Origin: Nocardioidaceae bacterium
GTDB lineage: Bacteria; Actinomycetota; Actinomycetes; Propionibacteriales; Nocardioidaceae
DNA length: 64,000 nucleotides
Assembly: GCA_030655315.1 (NCBI GenBank)
Contig: JAURVT010000016.1
Location: 1-64,000, forward strand
Reading direction: 5' to 3'
A program made the translations under genes and the position numbers. Positions 62,969 to 64,000 of the stretch are shown in pieces (position 1 is the first letter of the stretch; each line of letters starts with the position of its first letter). The notes beneath the pieces are model-generated. The model was not told the origin of the DNA and did no database searches. It was given only the letters and a program-made list of their open reading frames with translations.

Positions 62969-64000
62969 GGGCTCTCCCCCAGGGGTCGGTAGGCGGTCCA
63001 CGTCCCCTCGCGGGGCAGCGCGGCACCCGCCGAGCGCCACGCAGCAAGCGCCCGGTCCACCCATGGATCGGTGGCCGCGGACACGTCGGGGTCGGTCTCG
63101 ATCAGCATCGACAAGGTGCGGACGTGCTGCGCCATCGCCGCCCGGTCCACCTGCAGGTCGGCGACCAGTGCGGCGGTGCGCGCGGTCGCCTCGTGCACGA
63201 GGTCGAGGGCGCTGCGCAGCGGCCGCCACTCGGCGGTCCAGGCACCGGCCGGACGCTCGTTCTCGGCCACCGCCGACGCGCCCAGCACCGAGACGAGCGC
63301 CGGCACCTGACGTGCGGCGGCGACGACGAGCACCGAGGCCGCGGGGTTGCGCTTGTGCGGCATCGACGACGACGGGCCACCGGTACCCTCCTGCACCTCA
63401 CCGATCTCGGTCTGCGCCATCACCAGGACGTCGGCGGCGATCGTGCCGACGGCGCCGGCGGTGACGGTGAGGGCGTGCCCGACGTCCAGCACCGGCGCAC
63501 GCCGCGTGTGCCACGACATCGTCGGCTCGGCGAGGCCGAGCCGCTGGGCCAGCGCCGCGACGACCTGCGGACCGCGGTCGCCGAACGCGGCGGTGGTGCC
63601 GACGGGCCCACCGAGCGACACCGGCAGCGACGCCCGGACCTGCGTGACCCGGACGAGCGCGTCGGTGACGCCCGCCAGCCAGCCGGCGACCTTGAAGCCG
63701 AGCGTCGTGGGCTGCGCCTGCTGCGTCAGCGTGCGGGCGACGACGGCGGTGCGGCGGTGCTCGTCGGCGAGCCGGGCCAGCGACCGGCCGAGCTCGCCGA
63801 GCGACGTGGCGACGTCGGCCAGGACGTCGCGAGCCAGCAGGACGAGCGCGGTGTCGAGGACGTCCTGGCTGGTGGTGCCGTGGTGGAACCAGGCCGCGAC
63901 GTCACCGGTCGCCTCGGCGCGCACGCGGCGGACGAGCGGGATGACGAGGTTGCCGTCGACGGCCGCCTCGGCCGTCAGGACGTCGGGGTCGTAGCCGGCC
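62965..64000 (-). CDS. pcaB: 3-carboxy-cis,cis-muconate cycloisomerase, partial (5' end outside window)
   Basis: The open frame continues to the window edge, giving the C-terminal 345 residues. They contain HHGTTSQD, the fumarase/aspartase superfamily signature SSSMPHKRNP and TEIGEVQEG. This points to PcaB of the lyase superfamily, supported by its link to pcaD and pcaC. It cyclises 3-carboxy-cis,cis-muconate. The stop overlaps the pcaD start (ATGA). Confidence 0.9.
   Translation of the reverse strand, partial: AGYDPDVLTAEAAVDGNLVIPLVRRVRAEATGDVAAWFHHGTTSQDVLDTALVLLARDVLADVATSLGELGRSLARLADEHRRTAVVARTLTQQAQPTTLGFKVAGWLAGVTDALVRVTQVRASLPVSLGGPVGTTAAFGDRGPQVVAALAQRLGLAEPTMSWHTRRAPVLDVGHALTVTAGAVGTIAADVLVMAQTEIGEVQEGTGGPSSSMPHKRNPAASVLVVAAARQVPALVSVLGASAVAENERPAGAWTAEWRPLRSALDLVHEATARTAALVADLQVDRAAMAQHVRTLSMLIETDPDVSAATDPWVDRALAAWRSAGAALPREGTWTAYRPLGESP

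Noticed and set aside
62965-64000. Adenylosuccinate or argininosuccinate lyase
   Set aside because: The superfamily signature alone fits these too, but the overlap with pcaD and pcaC and the HHGTTSQD form favour pcaB.

Overview
The window is chromosomal DNA of a very GC-rich actinomycete. Third codon positions are almost all G or C, GTG starts and ATGA/GTGA stop-start overlaps are frequent, and several promoters look leaderless. The gene set (monomeric isocitrate dehydrogenase, CsoR copper sensing, an NADP-type glucose-6-phosphate dehydrogenase beside a GH15 enzyme, a protocatechuate branch, LacI/ROK sugar regulons) fits a Nocardioidaceae-like Propionibacteriales member, but no rRNA or other strict marker is present, so the genus is open. 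No tRNA, rRNA, integrase, transposase or CRISPR array was seen, and no stretch above 300 bases lacks a gene.

Layout. 1-2.9 kb: envelope genes (partial lipoprotein, SLT-M23 peptidoglycan enzyme, Gly-rich membrane protein) and a DUF1697 protein. 3-5.6 kb: serA, a lipoate-ligase-like protein and a thioesterase. 5.6-8.3 kb: copper operon csoR-copZ-copA under a promoter whose spacer is a CsoR-type operator. 8.3-9.5 kb: a DUF559 nuclease-like gene enclosed by two copies of one long hairpin. 9.5-18 kb: NAD(P)-binding proteins, a CPBP protease, an ABC exporter half-transporter, gabD, DedA and YkvA-like proteins. 18-32 kb: an orphan OmpR-type regulator, a fragment of a GAF-type regulator, and four c-di-GMP proteins (7TM-GGDEF-EAL, EAL-DICT-EAL, GAF-GGDEF, sensor-GGDEF-EAL) interleaved with zwf, GH15 and VOC genes. 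The last c-di-GMP protein is translationally coupled to a solute-binding lipoprotein that has no transporter. 32-38.4 kb: a CDF transporter, a serine hydrolase, and a LacI-controlled group (reductase, lacI, solute-binding protein, HAD phosphatase) with two matching operators. 38.4-47.5 kb: a PadR pair, then a complete sugar or cyclitol ABC import and catabolism operon divergent from a ROK regulator. 47.5-61.7 kb: a secreted RTX-like protein, a frameshifted WYL regulator remnant, a MetX-like hydrolase, a PhoD-like phosphodiesterase, oxidoreductases, isocitrate dehydrogenase, an AlkA-like glycosylase, an aldo/keto reductase, a MOSC protein and a MarR regulator. 61.8-64 kb: pcaB-pcaD-pcaC of the beta-ketoadipate pathway, pcaB running off the end.

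Most notable: four long hairpins (2908, 8336, 9421, 38316) share the terminal sequence GTCCGCGA, and two of them bracket the DUF559 gene. Also notable are the lipoprotein coupled to a c-di-GMP enzyme, the LacI operator built into the last codons of its own gene, and the inverted 28-bp elements at 61.7-61.8 kb.
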